Notes: generated by a model not told the origin, from the sequence alone. Shown: positions 1 through 10,666, numbered from the stretch's first letter. The stretch: 15,862 nucleotides of DNA from Candidatus Margulisiibacteriota bacterium (GCA_018814265.1 JAHIZU010000215.1:1-15862); one strand, 5' to 3'. Numbers and translations: made by a program.

Positions 1-1
1 A

Positions 2-397
2 TTTACTATAATGGAAATACTGGTGGTTATTGGCATTATCAGCCTGCTGGCCGTATTTCTCGTGCCCAATTTGTTGGGGGCCAAGGATCGCGCCAAAGAG
101 ACAGCGGTTAAAGGCGTGATGCACTCTGTGCAGCTGGCAATCGAAGCATATGAGATGGAAAATCAAATATATCCGGTCGATAATAATTTGCCCTTGGAAA
201 GCCTTTGCAAAAATTATTTAATGGCTGGCGTCTACGTTGCTGCGGTGCCCAAAAATCCTTTCACTGGCCAGCAATACAAAGATTCCGACGCGGCTGGCAG
301 GATTATCTATAATTATGATGCCGCGACCGGCAAGTACACTATGACCGGCTATAATCGTTCCGGCACGAAGAAAATTCAAGAACTTAGCAATATGTGA
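2..397 (+). CDS. Type IV prepilin / type II secretion pseudopilin-like protein, 5' truncated by window
   Basis: The frame is open to the left edge and reads Phe-Thr-Ile-Met-Glu-Ile-Leu-Val-Val from base 2. This is the classic prepilin cleavage region: the mature protein would start at that Phe with Glu at +5. The preceding codon ends in A, compatible with the expected Gly (GGA). The ATG at base 11 is therefore internal (Met+4), and the true start with its short basic leader lies outside the window. A hydrophobic helix follows (about residues 6-24 of the mature form), then an amphipathic stretch with AIEAYEMENQIYP and NPFTGQQY, as in GspG/PulG-like pseudopilins. The family is processed by prepilin peptidase and assembles into a pilus or secretion pseudopilus at the inner membrane. 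The gene ends with TGA then TAG, 12 bases before the lipoprotein gene. Which system it serves cannot be told. Confidence 0.85.
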   Translation, partial: FTIMEILVVIGIISLLAVFLVPNLLGAKDRAKETAVKGVMHSVQLAIEAYEMENQIYPVDNNLPLESLCKNYLMAGVYVAAVPKNPFTGQQYKDSDAAGRIIYNYDAATGKYTMTGYNRSGTKKIQELSNM

Positions 398-409
398 TAG
401 AATTACGGC

Positions 410-1984
410 ATGCGGAAAAGATATTTTGCCTTTGCTGTTCTATTGATTTTTATTGCTGGCTGCGCAAGTCCTTCTCCTCAGAAAGATAAGCTGATAAAAC
501 TGCCCGATCCTTCTTCCGCTGATCCTCATGGCAGATTGGTTTTTGCTCTGGGCGGAGAGGTTTCCGTCTTAAATCCGATCTTGTCTACTGATTCGACTTC
601 TTCGGCTGTTGAAGGAACTATCTTTACCGGCATGACCAAGATCAATGAAAAGCTGGAAGTTGTGCCTGACCTGGCCAAGTCATGGCGGGTTTCCAAGGAT
701 GGGAGGGTTTGGACTTTCAAACTACGACGTGATGTCAAATGGCACGATGGACATCCCTTCACGGCTGAGGATGTTGTATTCACCTTTAATTCTATTCTTG
801 ATCCAAAAGTAAACTCGGTTCGCCGCAGTGACTATATCATTGATGGCGAGCCGATCAAGTTCAAGGCCCTGGATAAATTTACAGTTCAAGCCCTGCTGCC
901 TAAGCCTTTTGCCCCGTTTCTGGTCCGCTCAGGCATGAGCGTTATCCCTAAACACCTTTTAGCTGGCATAGATATTAATACAGCAGCTTTTAATCGTCAG
1001 CCAGTTGGCACCGGGCCTTTTATTCTTAAAGAGTGGGTGACAGGGGATCATCTAACAGTCGTGCGCAATCCCAATTATTATTTAGGGAATCCAAAGCTGG
1101 CAGAGATAATTTTCAAGATCATTCCTGATGAAAATGCTCGTTTAGTTGCCTTGGAGGCAGGCGAGATCGATCAAGCTGGCATTCCTCCCAAAGACTACAA
1201 GAGAATGAAGTCTTTGGCTGGCATAAATGTTTTTGAATTTGATAATCTTGTCTACACTTATTTAGGGTTTAATTTGGCTAATCCAAAATTCAAGGATAAG
1301 CGAGTGCGTCAGGCCCTGGCTTATGCAACGAATAAAGATCAGTTGGTTAATCTTATCTTTAAGGGCCTGGCTTCTCCTGCTTATGCTCCTTCTGCGCCGA
1401 TTTCCTGGGCTTATTCTGACAAGGTTGCCAAATATCCCTATAACCCTGAAAAGGCCAGGAAGCTTTTAGCTGAAGCCGGGGCAGAGGAGCTGGAATTTAC
1501 TATTCTGACCAATCAGGGGAACAAAGAACGTGAAAAGGCCGCGGTGATCCTGCAGCAGCAATTCAAAAAAGTCGGGGTAAAGGTTTCAGTTCGGATAATG
1601 GAATGGTCAGCTCTGCTTAAGATCGTCAATGCCAACAACGACCCAAAAGATTTTGAAACAGTCTTGATGGGCTGGTCGCTGGGGCTTGATCCTGATGCTT
1701 ATTCGATCTGGCACTCCTCCCAGTATCCCAGGGGCTTTAATTTTATCGATTATCATAACAGAAAAGTTAACCAGCTGCTGGAAAAAGGCCGCACAACTAT
1801 GGCCAAAGACAAACGCAAAAAGATCTATGCTAAGCTTTGGGAAGAAATTGCCTCTGATCAGCCGTATCTTTTTCTCTGGTATCCAAAGACAGTGGTGGGG
1901 GTGAGCGAGCGGGTGGGCGGATTGTCTGAACCTGGCCCGGCCGGCTTGATGCTGCATCTGGAAAAAGTTTTTGTGATTAAATGA
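410..1984 (+). CDS. ABC transporter substrate-binding lipoprotein, family 5 (peptide/nickel type)
   Basis: A 524-residue protein with a basic N-terminus, a hydrophobic core and a lipobox ending IAGC (Cys18), so it should be lipid-anchored outside the cytoplasmic membrane. The mature part reads as an SBP_bac_5 (DppA/OppA-like) protein: NPILSTDSTSSAVEG near the start, DLAKSWRVSKDGRVWTFKLR, VKWHDGHPFTAEDVVFTFN, then GTGPFILKEW and VRQALAYATNKDQLV. Length is normal for the family. It would capture the substrate and deliver it to the two permeases that follow. Its stop overlaps the start of the first permease in ATGA, a sign of translational coupling. No strong ribosome site is visible before ATG 410, but the signal sequence supports this start. 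Substrate (peptide, nickel-chelate, sugar or other) cannot be decided from sequence. Confidence 0.93.
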   Translation: MRKRYFAFAVLLIFIAGCASPSPQKDKLIKLPDPSSADPHGRLVFALGGEVSVLNPILSTDSTSSAVEGTIFTGMTKINEKLEVVPDLAKSWRVSKDGRVWTFKLRRDVKWHDGHPFTAEDVVFTFNSILDPKVNSVRRSDYIIDGEPIKFKALDKFTVQALLPKPFAPFLVRSGMSVIPKHLLAGIDINTAAFNRQPVGTGPFILKEWVTGDHLTVVRNPNYYLGNPKLAEIIFKIIPDENARLVALEAGEIDQAGIPPKDYKRMKSLAGINVFEFDNLVYTYLGFNLANPKFKDKRVRQALAYATNKDQLVNLIFKGLASPAYAPSAPISWAYSDKVAKYPYNPEKARKLLAEAGAEELEFTILTNQGNKEREKAAVILQQQFKKVGVKVSVRIMEWSALLKIVNANNDPKDFETVLMGWSLGLDPDAYSIWHSSQYPRGFNFIDYHNRKVNQLLEKGRTTMAKDKRKKIYAKLWEEIASDQPYLFLWYPKTVVGVSERVGGLSEPGPAGLMLHLEKVFVIK

Positions 1985-2952
1985 GAAAATTCGTCTTTCG
2001 CAGATTACTGCAATTGATCCCTCTTTTGATCGGGGTTTCTTTGATCTCCTTTTTTGTCATGCACCTTGCTCCTGGTGACCCGACCTCTTTGTTTACTGAC
2101 CCCAATATCGACCCGATGGATCTGGCTAGAATTAGAGCTAATTGGGGCCTGGATAAGCCAATTATTATCCAATACTTTTATTGGTTGGGGAATGTTGTGC
2201 GCGGAGATTTTGGCACCAGCTATATGTCGGGCCAGCCTGTGCTCAAGGAAATTTTAGAGAGATTGCCGAATACGCTGCTGCTCATGGTCGCTTCCTATAT
2301 TTTAACTTTACTGATCACTATTCCCCTGGGAGTTATTTCCGCGGTTAAGAAAGGAAAGTGGTTTGATAATTTGGTGACTGTTCTATCCTTCGCTGGAATG
2401 GCCACCCCTTCTTTTTGGTTAGGAATGATGTTGATGTTGCTGTTCTCGGTCAAGCTGGGCTGGCTGCCGGCTGTTGGCATGTATGATCCGTTGATCAGGG
2501 ATCAGGGGGTAGGGGTTAGGGTTTTAGATTTAATCCGACATATGATCTTGCCTTTGACTACGATGACGGTTCTGAGTCTGGCAGGCATAACTCGATATCA
2601 ACGAGCAGCCATGCTTGAGGTCCTGAACCAGGATTTTATCCGCACTGCGCGGGCCAAAGGTTTGCCAGAAAGAGTCGTGATCTTTAAACATGCGTTAAGG
2701 AATGCTTTGATCCCCATTGTAACTATTTTGGGCCTGTCTTTGCCCGGTCTTTTTGGCGGCGCTTTTATTATTGAAACTATTTTTGCCTGGCCGGGTATGG
2801 GCAGGTTAGGGGTTTTAGCGATCTTTCAGAGAAATTATCCCTTGATCATGGGGATCGTGGTTTTCTCCGCGGTTTTGATCATGTTAGGCAATCTTTTGGC
2901 TGATATTTGCTATGCGCTGGTTGATCCGAGGATCAGGTATGCTAAGAAATAA
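1981..2952 (+). CDS. ABC transporter permease, DppB/OppB type
   Basis: A 323-residue inner-membrane protein of usual family length. It has about six predicted membrane segments near residues 10-29, 98-122, 133-156, 188-204, 242-264 and 288-312. The N-terminal region reads HLAPGDP then WGLDKPIIIQYFYW, characteristic of DppB-type permeases. The EAA-like cytoplasmic loop that contacts the ATPase lies at about 211-240 (DFIRTARAKGLPERVVIFKHA). The C-terminus carries the DPRIRY signature. It forms the translocation pore with the next gene's product. The start overlaps the binding-protein stop by four bases (ATGA), and the end overlaps the next permease by 14 bases. Confidence 0.94.
   Translation: MRKFVFRRLLQLIPLLIGVSLISFFVMHLAPGDPTSLFTDPNIDPMDLARIRANWGLDKPIIIQYFYWLGNVVRGDFGTSYMSGQPVLKEILERLPNTLLLMVASYILTLLITIPLGVISAVKKGKWFDNLVTVLSFAGMATPSFWLGMMLMLLFSVKLGWLPAVGMYDPLIRDQGVGVRVLDLIRHMILPLTTMTVLSLAGITRYQRAAMLEVLNQDFIRTARAKGLPERVVIFKHALRNALIPIVTILGLSLPGLFGGAFIIETIFAWPGMGRLGVLAIFQRNYPLIMGIVVFSAVLIMLGNLLADICYALVDPRIRYAKK
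2928..2933 (+). promoter_or_regulatory. Ribosome binding site that fixes the start of the second permease
   Basis: GAGGAT sits inside the end of the upstream permease gene, six bases before ATG 2939 when counted from GAGGA. It supports ATG 2939 over the in-frame ATG at 2912, which would add nine residues copied from the overlapping gene's frame and has no comparable site. Confidence 0.6.
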
Positions 2953-3739
2953 GTTCGCGATATTCGGTTTATTAGTGCTTGGTTTCTTTGTTCTGGTGGC
3001 GATATTTGCTCCGCTGATCGCGCCGTATGATCCGGGTGAGATAGTGGAGTCAGAAACTTTGCCGCCCAGTTTTGCCCACCCCTTTGGCACAGATGATCTG
3101 GGACGAGATATTCTTAGTCGGGCGATTTATGGCGCCAGGATATCTTTGACCGTGGGAATAGTCGCGGTGACGATCGCGATCCTGATCGGAACTTTATTCG
3201 GCGCTTTTGCCGGTTATTTTGGCGGTTGGGTGGATGGGATCGTGATGCGGTTTGTTGATGTGATGCTGTCTTTTCCGTCTATTTTCCTGATCCTGGCTAT
3301 TCAAGCTATGCTGACCCCAAATATTTATAACGTGATGATCGTGATCGGCCTAACTTCCTGGATGGGAGTAGCCAGGCTGGTGAGGGGAGAATTTTTAAAG
3401 ATCCGCGAACTCCAATACGTTGAGGCTGCTAAAGCCATCGGCTGTTCCAATCCTAGAATTATTTTTCGACATATGCTGCCAAACGCCCAGGCTCCCATTA
3501 TTGTAGCCGCTACATTGGGAATGGCGGGAGCAATTTTGACCGAATCTGCTCTGTCCTTTTTGGGTATGGGAGTCCAGCCCCCCATGCCTTCCTGGGGGAA
3601 CATGCTAATGGATGCGCAAGCCTATATGCGCGACGCGCCCTGGATGGCGATTATTCCCGGTTTGTTGATTTTGGTTACAGTTTTAAGCCTGTATTTTGTA
3701 GGCGAAGGCTTGCGCGAAGCCTTGGATCCTCGCAGATAA
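2939..3739 (+). CDS. ABC transporter permease, DppC/OppC type
   Basis: A 266-residue inner-membrane permease from ATG 2939, which has a ribosome site; the in-frame ATG 2912 is possible but less likely. It begins LRNKFAIFGLLVLGFFVLVAI, the first membrane segment. It then carries the periplasmic HPFGTDDLGRD signature at about 47-57, further segments, and the EAA loop at about 151-180 (EFLKIRELQYVEAAKAIGCS). SALSFLGMGVQPPMPSWG, typical of DppC, follows near 203-220, and the end reads GEGLREALDPRR. It pairs with the upstream permease. The next gene starts 60 bases later and is not a transporter gene: three unrecognised paralogues separate this permease from the ATPase. Confidence 0.93.
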   Translation: MLRNKFAIFGLLVLGFFVLVAIFAPLIAPYDPGEIVESETLPPSFAHPFGTDDLGRDILSRAIYGARISLTVGIVAVTIAILIGTLFGAFAGYFGGWVDGIVMRFVDVMLSFPSIFLILAIQAMLTPNIYNVMIVIGLTSWMGVARLVRGEFLKIRELQYVEAAKAIGCSNPRIIFRHMLPNAQAPIIVAATLGMAGAILTESALSFLGMGVQPPMPSWGNMLMDAQAYMRDAPWMAIIPGLLILVTVLSLYFVGEGLREALDPRR

Positions 3740-3799
3740 ACTTCTCAAAACCCTGCAATTTTTTGCTTTTTTATCCGAAGATTTCCTAGAGGAACTCAT

Positions 3800-5071
3800 A
3801 TGCCTAATTTAAGCTCACCAAGCGTATTCAGTAAACACCTGCGCAGTGTGCATCAACCAACTGTTAATGCTGTCACAATGGGGTTAGGGAGGAAAATCCT
3901 GGGCAGGTGGTGGAAGGTTATCTATATCCCATCCATAAACGAGAATTTTGTGAAGATAAGGATGGGTGAGAGGGAGATAAAGATTTCTGGTTTTACCGGG
4001 TATGATCGAGTATTCTCTTTGATCTTCGAACAAAAATTTAAAGACGGCAGGAGAATTGTCGCTAATTTTTATCCTGACAAAGTTACAGCTAAAAATGCCA
4101 CTCAGCCTTTAAAGACGGTTGTTTTATCAGTAAAACAAAGAACCTCAGGCCAAAGAAGGGGAGGCGAATGGACTGTCTTGCAGCCGCCTGAAATTATTTA
4201 TGCTTCTCCAAATAGTCCGGTTCAGGAGATGAGATTGCGCACTAAAAGATTGAAGGAATTTTTACTGGCGGATCAGCCAGCTGGGGCTCATTTTGATCTG
4301 GAGCCTCGCAATGTCGGCCGCAATGGAGAGATCCGATTTAGTATTGATGAGAAATTGATTATTCTATGCGGATTTTTGGACTTTGCTGGTCAGTATCTTC
4401 CAGGCAGGGTTGTTTCCGAAGGCAATGTTAAAAAAGCTTATTTCTGGGCGGATATTTGGTCAAGGGATTCATGCGCTCGAGCAATTATTCCGGATGGAAG
4501 CGTAATGCTTTCGCAGGTTGATGGCAGATTTGACCTGGAGTCAGGCAGACCGGCTGGAGAAATAAAGGGCGAGATAGGCGAGACTTTGCAATATGGAAGA
4601 TATTTATATGCCACAGTCGGAGATAAGCTTTATGTTCGCTTATGGAATGTGACTGTGGTAAATGACAGTAGCCGCAACCAGCCGTGCCGCAAGCTGCACA
4701 AAAGGATTCGCGGCAAGAACTGCACTCTTGCAGTCGGCAGTTTTCCTGAGGTGGATTCTTTTTATTCAGTTGCGCGGGAATTGCAGAAAAGAATAAAACT
4801 AGTTGAATTTTGGACTTCTGGAGAAGCATATGAAATGGGAGAAAACCCTGTTCGGGCCAGGTTTATTACCTTTCGAGCGAGTGATAACGGCAAAGTGAAT
4901 GGTTGGATGCATTTTTGGAGCAGGCTGGATGATGCCGGTAAATTCAGAAGCCTGCTGCGGCGAAAATTAATTACGCGCGATGATCTGCTCTGGCTCTTAA
5001 GTGATAAATATTTAATTGAGGGCCCTTATCGGTCTGCTATGAATAGCTTGATTTGGGGTTTGAATTTGTAG
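3800..5071 (+). CDS. Unrecognised repeat protein, short paralogue (copy 1 of 3)
   Basis: I do not recognise this 423-residue protein. AGAGGA lies six bases before ATG 3800. No signal peptide or membrane segment is visible, so it is probably cytoplasmic. It aligns with the two genes that follow but lacks their first repeat, starting where their second begins (GLGRKILGRWWKV, residues 28-40). Three degenerate repeats can be marked at about 30-126, 166-250 and 268-376. Each pairs a Gly-rich/Tyr motif (GFTGYDRVFSLIFE; SFPEVDSFYSVARE) with a downstream aromatic motif (NFY, YFW, EFW) and ends in a Trp-containing strand. A charged helical linker lies at about 142-159 and a helical tail at about 377-423. 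It is basic overall and contains four Cys not in a metal-binding pattern. Lying between transporter genes on the same strand suggests co-transcription, but a role in transport is only a guess. Confidence 0.8.
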   Translation: MPNLSSPSVFSKHLRSVHQPTVNAVTMGLGRKILGRWWKVIYIPSINENFVKIRMGEREIKISGFTGYDRVFSLIFEQKFKDGRRIVANFYPDKVTAKNATQPLKTVVLSVKQRTSGQRRGGEWTVLQPPEIIYASPNSPVQEMRLRTKRLKEFLLADQPAGAHFDLEPRNVGRNGEIRFSIDEKLIILCGFLDFAGQYLPGRVVSEGNVKKAYFWADIWSRDSCARAIIPDGSVMLSQVDGRFDLESGRPAGEIKGEIGETLQYGRYLYATVGDKLYVRLWNVTVVNDSSRNQPCRKLHKRIRGKNCTLAVGSFPEVDSFYSVARELQKRIKLVEFWTSGEAYEMGENPVRARFITFRASDNGKVNGWMHFWSRLDDAGKFRSLLRRKLITRDDLLWLLSDKYLIEGPYRSAMNSLIWGLNL

Positions 5072-5074
5072 GAG
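5070..5074 (+). promoter_or_regulatory. Ribosome binding site that fixes the start of the second unknown paralogue
   Basis: AGGAG overlaps the TAG stop of the first paralogue and lies five bases before ATG 5080. It favours ATG 5080 over the in-frame ATG 5053, which lies inside the previous gene and has no site. The in-frame GTG 5074 falls within the site itself. Confidence 0.55.
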
Positions 5075-5079
5075 TGACT

Positions 5080-6759
5080 ATGGTTGTTTTGCGCGCCATA
5101 AATACTAAATTGAACAACCGCGGCATGTTTGCTAATGCCAGCAGGATCGTTGATGCCATGCCTAATTGGCCGGGCTTAGCAAGATTTTTAATTACTGATG
5201 CTGGATCAGTGGTCTACAGGCGCAGATATGGCATTTCAAATGGCCTGCTTAAGATCAGCGTTAAATATGGGCAGCAAGTTAAGACAATTGCAGTCCTGGG
5301 CTTGTCGGGTCTGGACCAGATATTTGTAGCAATAAGGGAAGAGCGGTTAAGGAGTGGTGGTGGAAGAAAAGTTCTATACGGTTGGGAAAAGGAAGATGAT
5401 TGGGGGATCATGGCCAGGGCAAGGGTTCGTTATGTAGTTGCCGAAAAGAAATCAAAAACTGGATTATGGGAACTACTAACGCCGCCTTTAGTCTTAAAAG
5501 GCTTAACAGAGGCCCAGGCGGCCAAGAGAGCTGGTGAGGCTACTTTTGAGGCAGTAACCAAGGGGTTGGGCAGAAAAAAACTCACAAGGTGGTGGAGAGT
5601 TAATGAAAGAGAGCGACGGCCTTATGTCCAATATAAATGCTTTGCCATGCAGCTTAGGATCTACGGGTTTGATGGGTTTGAGCGAGTTTATTCGGTTATT
5701 GCCGAAGAAAAAGGCCAGATCATTGGCCGGTTTTACGCTGATCCTGCCAGCGCCAGATCAGGCGAGGGAATGATGAAAGAAGTCCTGCTGTCTGAGAAGG
5801 ATCAGGCTGGTCACTGGAGCCCGCTAAAGCCGCCGAAGCTTATTTTCGCTGCAGCCAGTTCCACTAATCAAAATCATAAAATTGAGGTCCGCAGGATATT
5901 GGACTTTTTGCGTGCTGATCTGCCGGACGGAAACGTTCTTGATCTTAAGCCGCGTCGGGTTAGAAGCCGGGGGGTGCGTTTCCATATGGGTGAAGACGCA
6001 GAAGACCGGGGAGCTGTTTCCTTGAACGGCTATAAGGATCATCAGGAAGTTACTGGCAGGCTCGTGGTTGAGACCGGGGAAAAGCGAGCCTATTTTTGGC
6101 CGAGCCCTGAGTCACGGGATCAAGGAGACCCTCCGATAATTGAACAAGGACACGTTATGGCAAGAAGGGCGGCAGAAAAGGATGCTTGGGAATTGATCTT
6201 AAGATATGCGGCTAAAGAAGTAATTACCAGGAAAGCGGCAACGCGGGCTTATATGAGATATTTGTTTGCTACGGTCGGGCCTAAAGTTTATTTTGATACC
6301 TGGCCGATTTATAGCGACATTTATCGCGGCCGGGAACGGAGAAGGATCACCAGAAAGATTAGAGATGTAACGATGAATGTTGGTGTCACAAAGGTTTCCG
6401 GACTTGGCGAGGAGGCTTATTCAGTTACCCGTGAGGTTGCCCGGATGATCAAGCTGGTTGAATTTTGGCCAGCCAGACAGGCCTTTGAAAGAGGGGAAAG
6501 GGCTTTGGCAGCCCGCTTTATAACTTTTAATCTCAATGGCCTGGCAGGTAAAGAGCAGAACGGCAGGAATTGGATGCCCTTTTGGTCGAAGCTAGATGAT
6601 GTGGCCGGATTTAAGAAACTAATTAAAGATGGTTTCTTAACGCCTGCCATATTCAATGAAATCCTGGGAGACGAATATCTTGGAGATAACTATAGCAGCC
6701 AGGTTATTGGGCTTGTTGATAATTTTAAACTCTTTGAATTAACCGGAGTAAGATCATGA
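5080..6759 (+). CDS. Unrecognised four-repeat protein (copy 2 of 3)
   Basis: A 559-residue protein of unknown function from ATG 5080 (ATG 5053 would add nine residues). Four degenerate repeats can be read at about 43-133, 162-249, 288-373 and 396-506. Their Gly/Tyr motifs are GLSGLDQIFVAIREE, GFDGFERVYSVIAEE, a divergent GYKDHQEVTGRLVVE and GLGEEAYSVTREV. Each is followed by an aromatic motif (LYGW, RFY, YFW, EFW) and ends in a Trp-containing strand (LWELL, HWSPL, AWELI, WMPFW). The last 50 residues look helical and are shared with both neighbours. It is strongly basic, with no signal peptide, membrane segment or catalytic motif I know. Repeated aromatic beta-type strands suggest a scaffold or binding protein, but that is inference. 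It ends in ATGA overlap with the third copy. Confidence 0.8.
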   Translation: MVVLRAINTKLNNRGMFANASRIVDAMPNWPGLARFLITDAGSVVYRRRYGISNGLLKISVKYGQQVKTIAVLGLSGLDQIFVAIREERLRSGGGRKVLYGWEKEDDWGIMARARVRYVVAEKKSKTGLWELLTPPLVLKGLTEAQAAKRAGEATFEAVTKGLGRKKLTRWWRVNERERRPYVQYKCFAMQLRIYGFDGFERVYSVIAEEKGQIIGRFYADPASARSGEGMMKEVLLSEKDQAGHWSPLKPPKLIFAAASSTNQNHKIEVRRILDFLRADLPDGNVLDLKPRRVRSRGVRFHMGEDAEDRGAVSLNGYKDHQEVTGRLVVETGEKRAYFWPSPESRDQGDPPIIEQGHVMARRAAEKDAWELILRYAAKEVITRKAATRAYMRYLFATVGPKVYFDTWPIYSDIYRGRERRRITRKIRDVTMNVGVTKVSGLGEEAYSVTREVARMIKLVEFWPARQAFERGERALAARFITFNLNGLAGKEQNGRNWMPFWSKLDDVAGFKKLIKDGFLTPAIFNEILGDEYLGDNYSSQVIGLVDNFKLFELTGVRS

Positions 6760-8429
6760 CAATATCAGGACCGAGAAATATTAGGGCCCAAGGTCTCTTT
6801 GCCGGAAGATATCCGGTGATTGACGGAAGGTTGCATTCACGTGCTTATGGATTAAGGACCTTCTTGCTTAGAGATGCGGCGAACACAGTTTATAGAAGAG
6901 AATATCCACTTCACAACGGCTACCTCCATCTAGCTGTCACACTTAAAGATGGGAAAAAAATAAGTCCGATCTGGATAACTAAAGAATTTAATAAGTTTTA
7001 TGTTGCTGTCAGAGAGGAGAGACTCGAAAACGGTCGATCTCGCAAAGTCCTTTACGGATGGGGAAAACAGGCTGATTGGGGCGTGATGGCCAGGGCGCGC
7101 GTCAGATACATAGTGGCTGAAAAAGAGAATGCAGAAAGTGAATGGCAGATATTGCATATTCCAAGGGCGCTCAAAGGCTTGACCGAGCGTCAGGAGGTTA
7201 GAAAAGAAAATGACCCAACGGTTGAGGCAATGACGCAAGGATTGGGCAAACGGATCTATCGTCGTTGGTGGAATGTTACGCTTGGCAGTAATGGGGATAA
7301 GTATGTTAAGTATGCTTTTGAAGGCTTGGATATATTAATTCATGGTTTTGCCGGCTATGATCGGGTTTACTCTTTGATCGCAGAAGAAGGCGACCGCATT
7401 ATTGCCCGCTTTTATCAAGGGCCAGACGAAGCCCGTCAGGGCGCACCACTGATCAAAGCAGTCATCATGGCCAGAAAAAGTAACGGCAACGGTAATGGTA
7501 ATGGACGCTTATGGCGGCCGCTGCTCTTTCCTCAAGTAATAACTGCAAGTCCTAACAATGTGATACAACACCATCGAGCAACGATTCGGGAGATAAAAGC
7601 GTTTTTGCTGGCTCGCGAACAGGAAACGGGAACTGAACTTATGATCGATCCTCGGCCGGTTAATCAAAATGGAACAGTTCGTTTTGGTATAGATTCCAGG
7701 AGTGACTGGGGCGGAGTTATTGAAATAAGAGGCTATAAAGGGTATGAGACTGTCGCTGGAAAGATTATGGTTGAAGGTGCGATAAAGAAAGCATATTTTT
7801 GGGCTGATGAAGCAGTAAGAGGCAATGGTGAGCCGGCGATCCGGACGGAGGGTCATCTGATTGCTAAAAAGAGCGTTGATCTCATCAACAAGAAAGAGCA
7901 ATGGGAGATAATTTGGCGCGACCCTATCTGGGGGGCAAGACGAGTGCGACAAGCCTCTATTGAGTACGGAAATATTGTTTTTAGTACTGCTGGCAGTGAG
8001 ATCCACTTGTCTACTTGGCCGGTAAGAATTCAAATGAGTAATGGTTATCAGCAGCATTGGGCGGTCAGGGCTTTTCGCGGGGGGCGCAGGAAGGTGAATT
8101 TGCATGGGATGTCGGGGATTGGAGAAGAGATTTTTTCAGTCACCAGGGAATTTCAAGGGATGATAAAGCTGGTAGAGTTTTGGAAACAAGCAACAGATTA
8201 TGTTGCCGGTGAACGGCCATTTGACTCGCGCTTTATTGCTTTTAGGCCTAGCGGTAAGAACTGGATGCATTTTTGGGCCAGGTTTGATGAGATAAAGCTT
8301 TTTAAACGGCTTATCCAGCAGGGTTTACTTACAAAAAAAGAACTAAATAGAATTGTTTGTGATGACTATTTAGCTGGAAATTATGAGCAGAAAATGATTG
8401 TGCTGATCGATTCCCTGAATCTTTATTGA
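6756..8429 (+). CDS. Unrecognised four-repeat protein (copy 3 of 3)
   Basis: A 557-residue protein starting in ATGA overlap with copy 2, with GGAG seven bases upstream. It is collinear with copy 2 over its whole length. In one conserved block (KVLYGW..DWG.MARARVRY) 22 of 27 positions match. Four repeats lie near 45-133, 162-256, 298-386 and 408-508. Their aromatic motifs are LYGW, RFY, YFW and EFW, after GYDRVYSLIAEE, GYKGYETVAGKI and GIGEEIFSVTREF. A four-unit Asn-Gly run at residues 243-250 forms a flexible loop in repeat 2 that is absent from the other copies. The C-terminal helical module (LLTKKELNRIVCDDYLAGNY) matches both neighbours. No export signal or known catalytic motif is seen. 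The transporter ATPase starts 42 bases downstream on the same strand. Function unknown. Confidence 0.8.
   Translation: MTISGPRNIRAQGLFAGRYPVIDGRLHSRAYGLRTFLLRDAANTVYRREYPLHNGYLHLAVTLKDGKKISPIWITKEFNKFYVAVREERLENGRSRKVLYGWGKQADWGVMARARVRYIVAEKENAESEWQILHIPRALKGLTERQEVRKENDPTVEAMTQGLGKRIYRRWWNVTLGSNGDKYVKYAFEGLDILIHGFAGYDRVYSLIAEEGDRIIARFYQGPDEARQGAPLIKAVIMARKSNGNGNGNGRLWRPLLFPQVITASPNNVIQHHRATIREIKAFLLAREQETGTELMIDPRPVNQNGTVRFGIDSRSDWGGVIEIRGYKGYETVAGKIMVEGAIKKAYFWADEAVRGNGEPAIRTEGHLIAKKSVDLINKKEQWEIIWRDPIWGARRVRQASIEYGNIVFSTAGSEIHLSTWPVRIQMSNGYQQHWAVRAFRGGRRKVNLHGMSGIGEEIFSVTREFQGMIKLVEFWKQATDYVAGERPFDSRFIAFRPSGKNWMHFWARFDEIKLFKRLIQQGLLTKKELNRIVCDDYLAGNYEQKMIVLIDSLNLY
7482..7505 (+). repeat. 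Asn-Gly codon repeat inside the third paralogue
   Basis: Four AAY-GGN codon pairs in a row encode (Asn-Gly)4. The codons vary (aac/aat, ggc/ggt/gga), so this is not a perfect microsatellite. It falls in a predicted loop just before a Trp-containing strand, where copies 1 and 2 have shorter charged loops. Confidence 0.8.
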
Positions 8430-8471
8430 CTTGATTTGACTTCCTGACCCTGTTTTGTTAACCTTCTTTTT

Positions 8472-10650
<2,179 letters not shown>

Positions 10651-10666
10651 GATGGGTTAGCAGCGG

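Larger units (their letters stand above)
3800..8429 (+). repeat. Tandem array of three paralogous genes made of a repeated protein module
   Basis: Translated side by side, the three genes share order and motifs: (first repeat, missing in copy 1), GLG+...RWW, G..GYDRVYS, a linker helix, +KAYFWAD, G.GE..YSVTRE...IKLVEFW, WM.FW..LDD and a helical tail. The array holds eleven copies of the basic module. The similarity is clear in protein but the DNA has diverged, so the duplications look old and all copies have kept open frames, which suggests selection. Confidence 0.75.

Noticed and set aside
2500..2526. G-rich stretch with TAGGGG/TTAGGG, resembling telomeric repeats or a G-quadruplex
   Set aside because: Only three G-tracts occur and they encode an ordinary periplasmic stretch of the permease (QGVGVRVLDL); taken as codon composition.
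3755..3772. GCAA-TTTT-TTGC hairpin followed by six Ts after the second permease, looking like an intrinsic terminator
   Set aside because: The stem is only four base pairs with no GC-rich core, so it is too weak to call a terminator.
7509..8105. 198-codon open frame on the minus strand opposite the third unknown paralogue
   Set aside because: It lies wholly within a better-supported gene with clear paralogues, has no ribosome site, and reads as an antisense shadow.
3800..8429. Mobile element carrying the three unknown genes
   Set aside because: No transposase or integrase, terminal inverted repeats or target duplications could be seen at the borders; tandem gene duplication explains the array.
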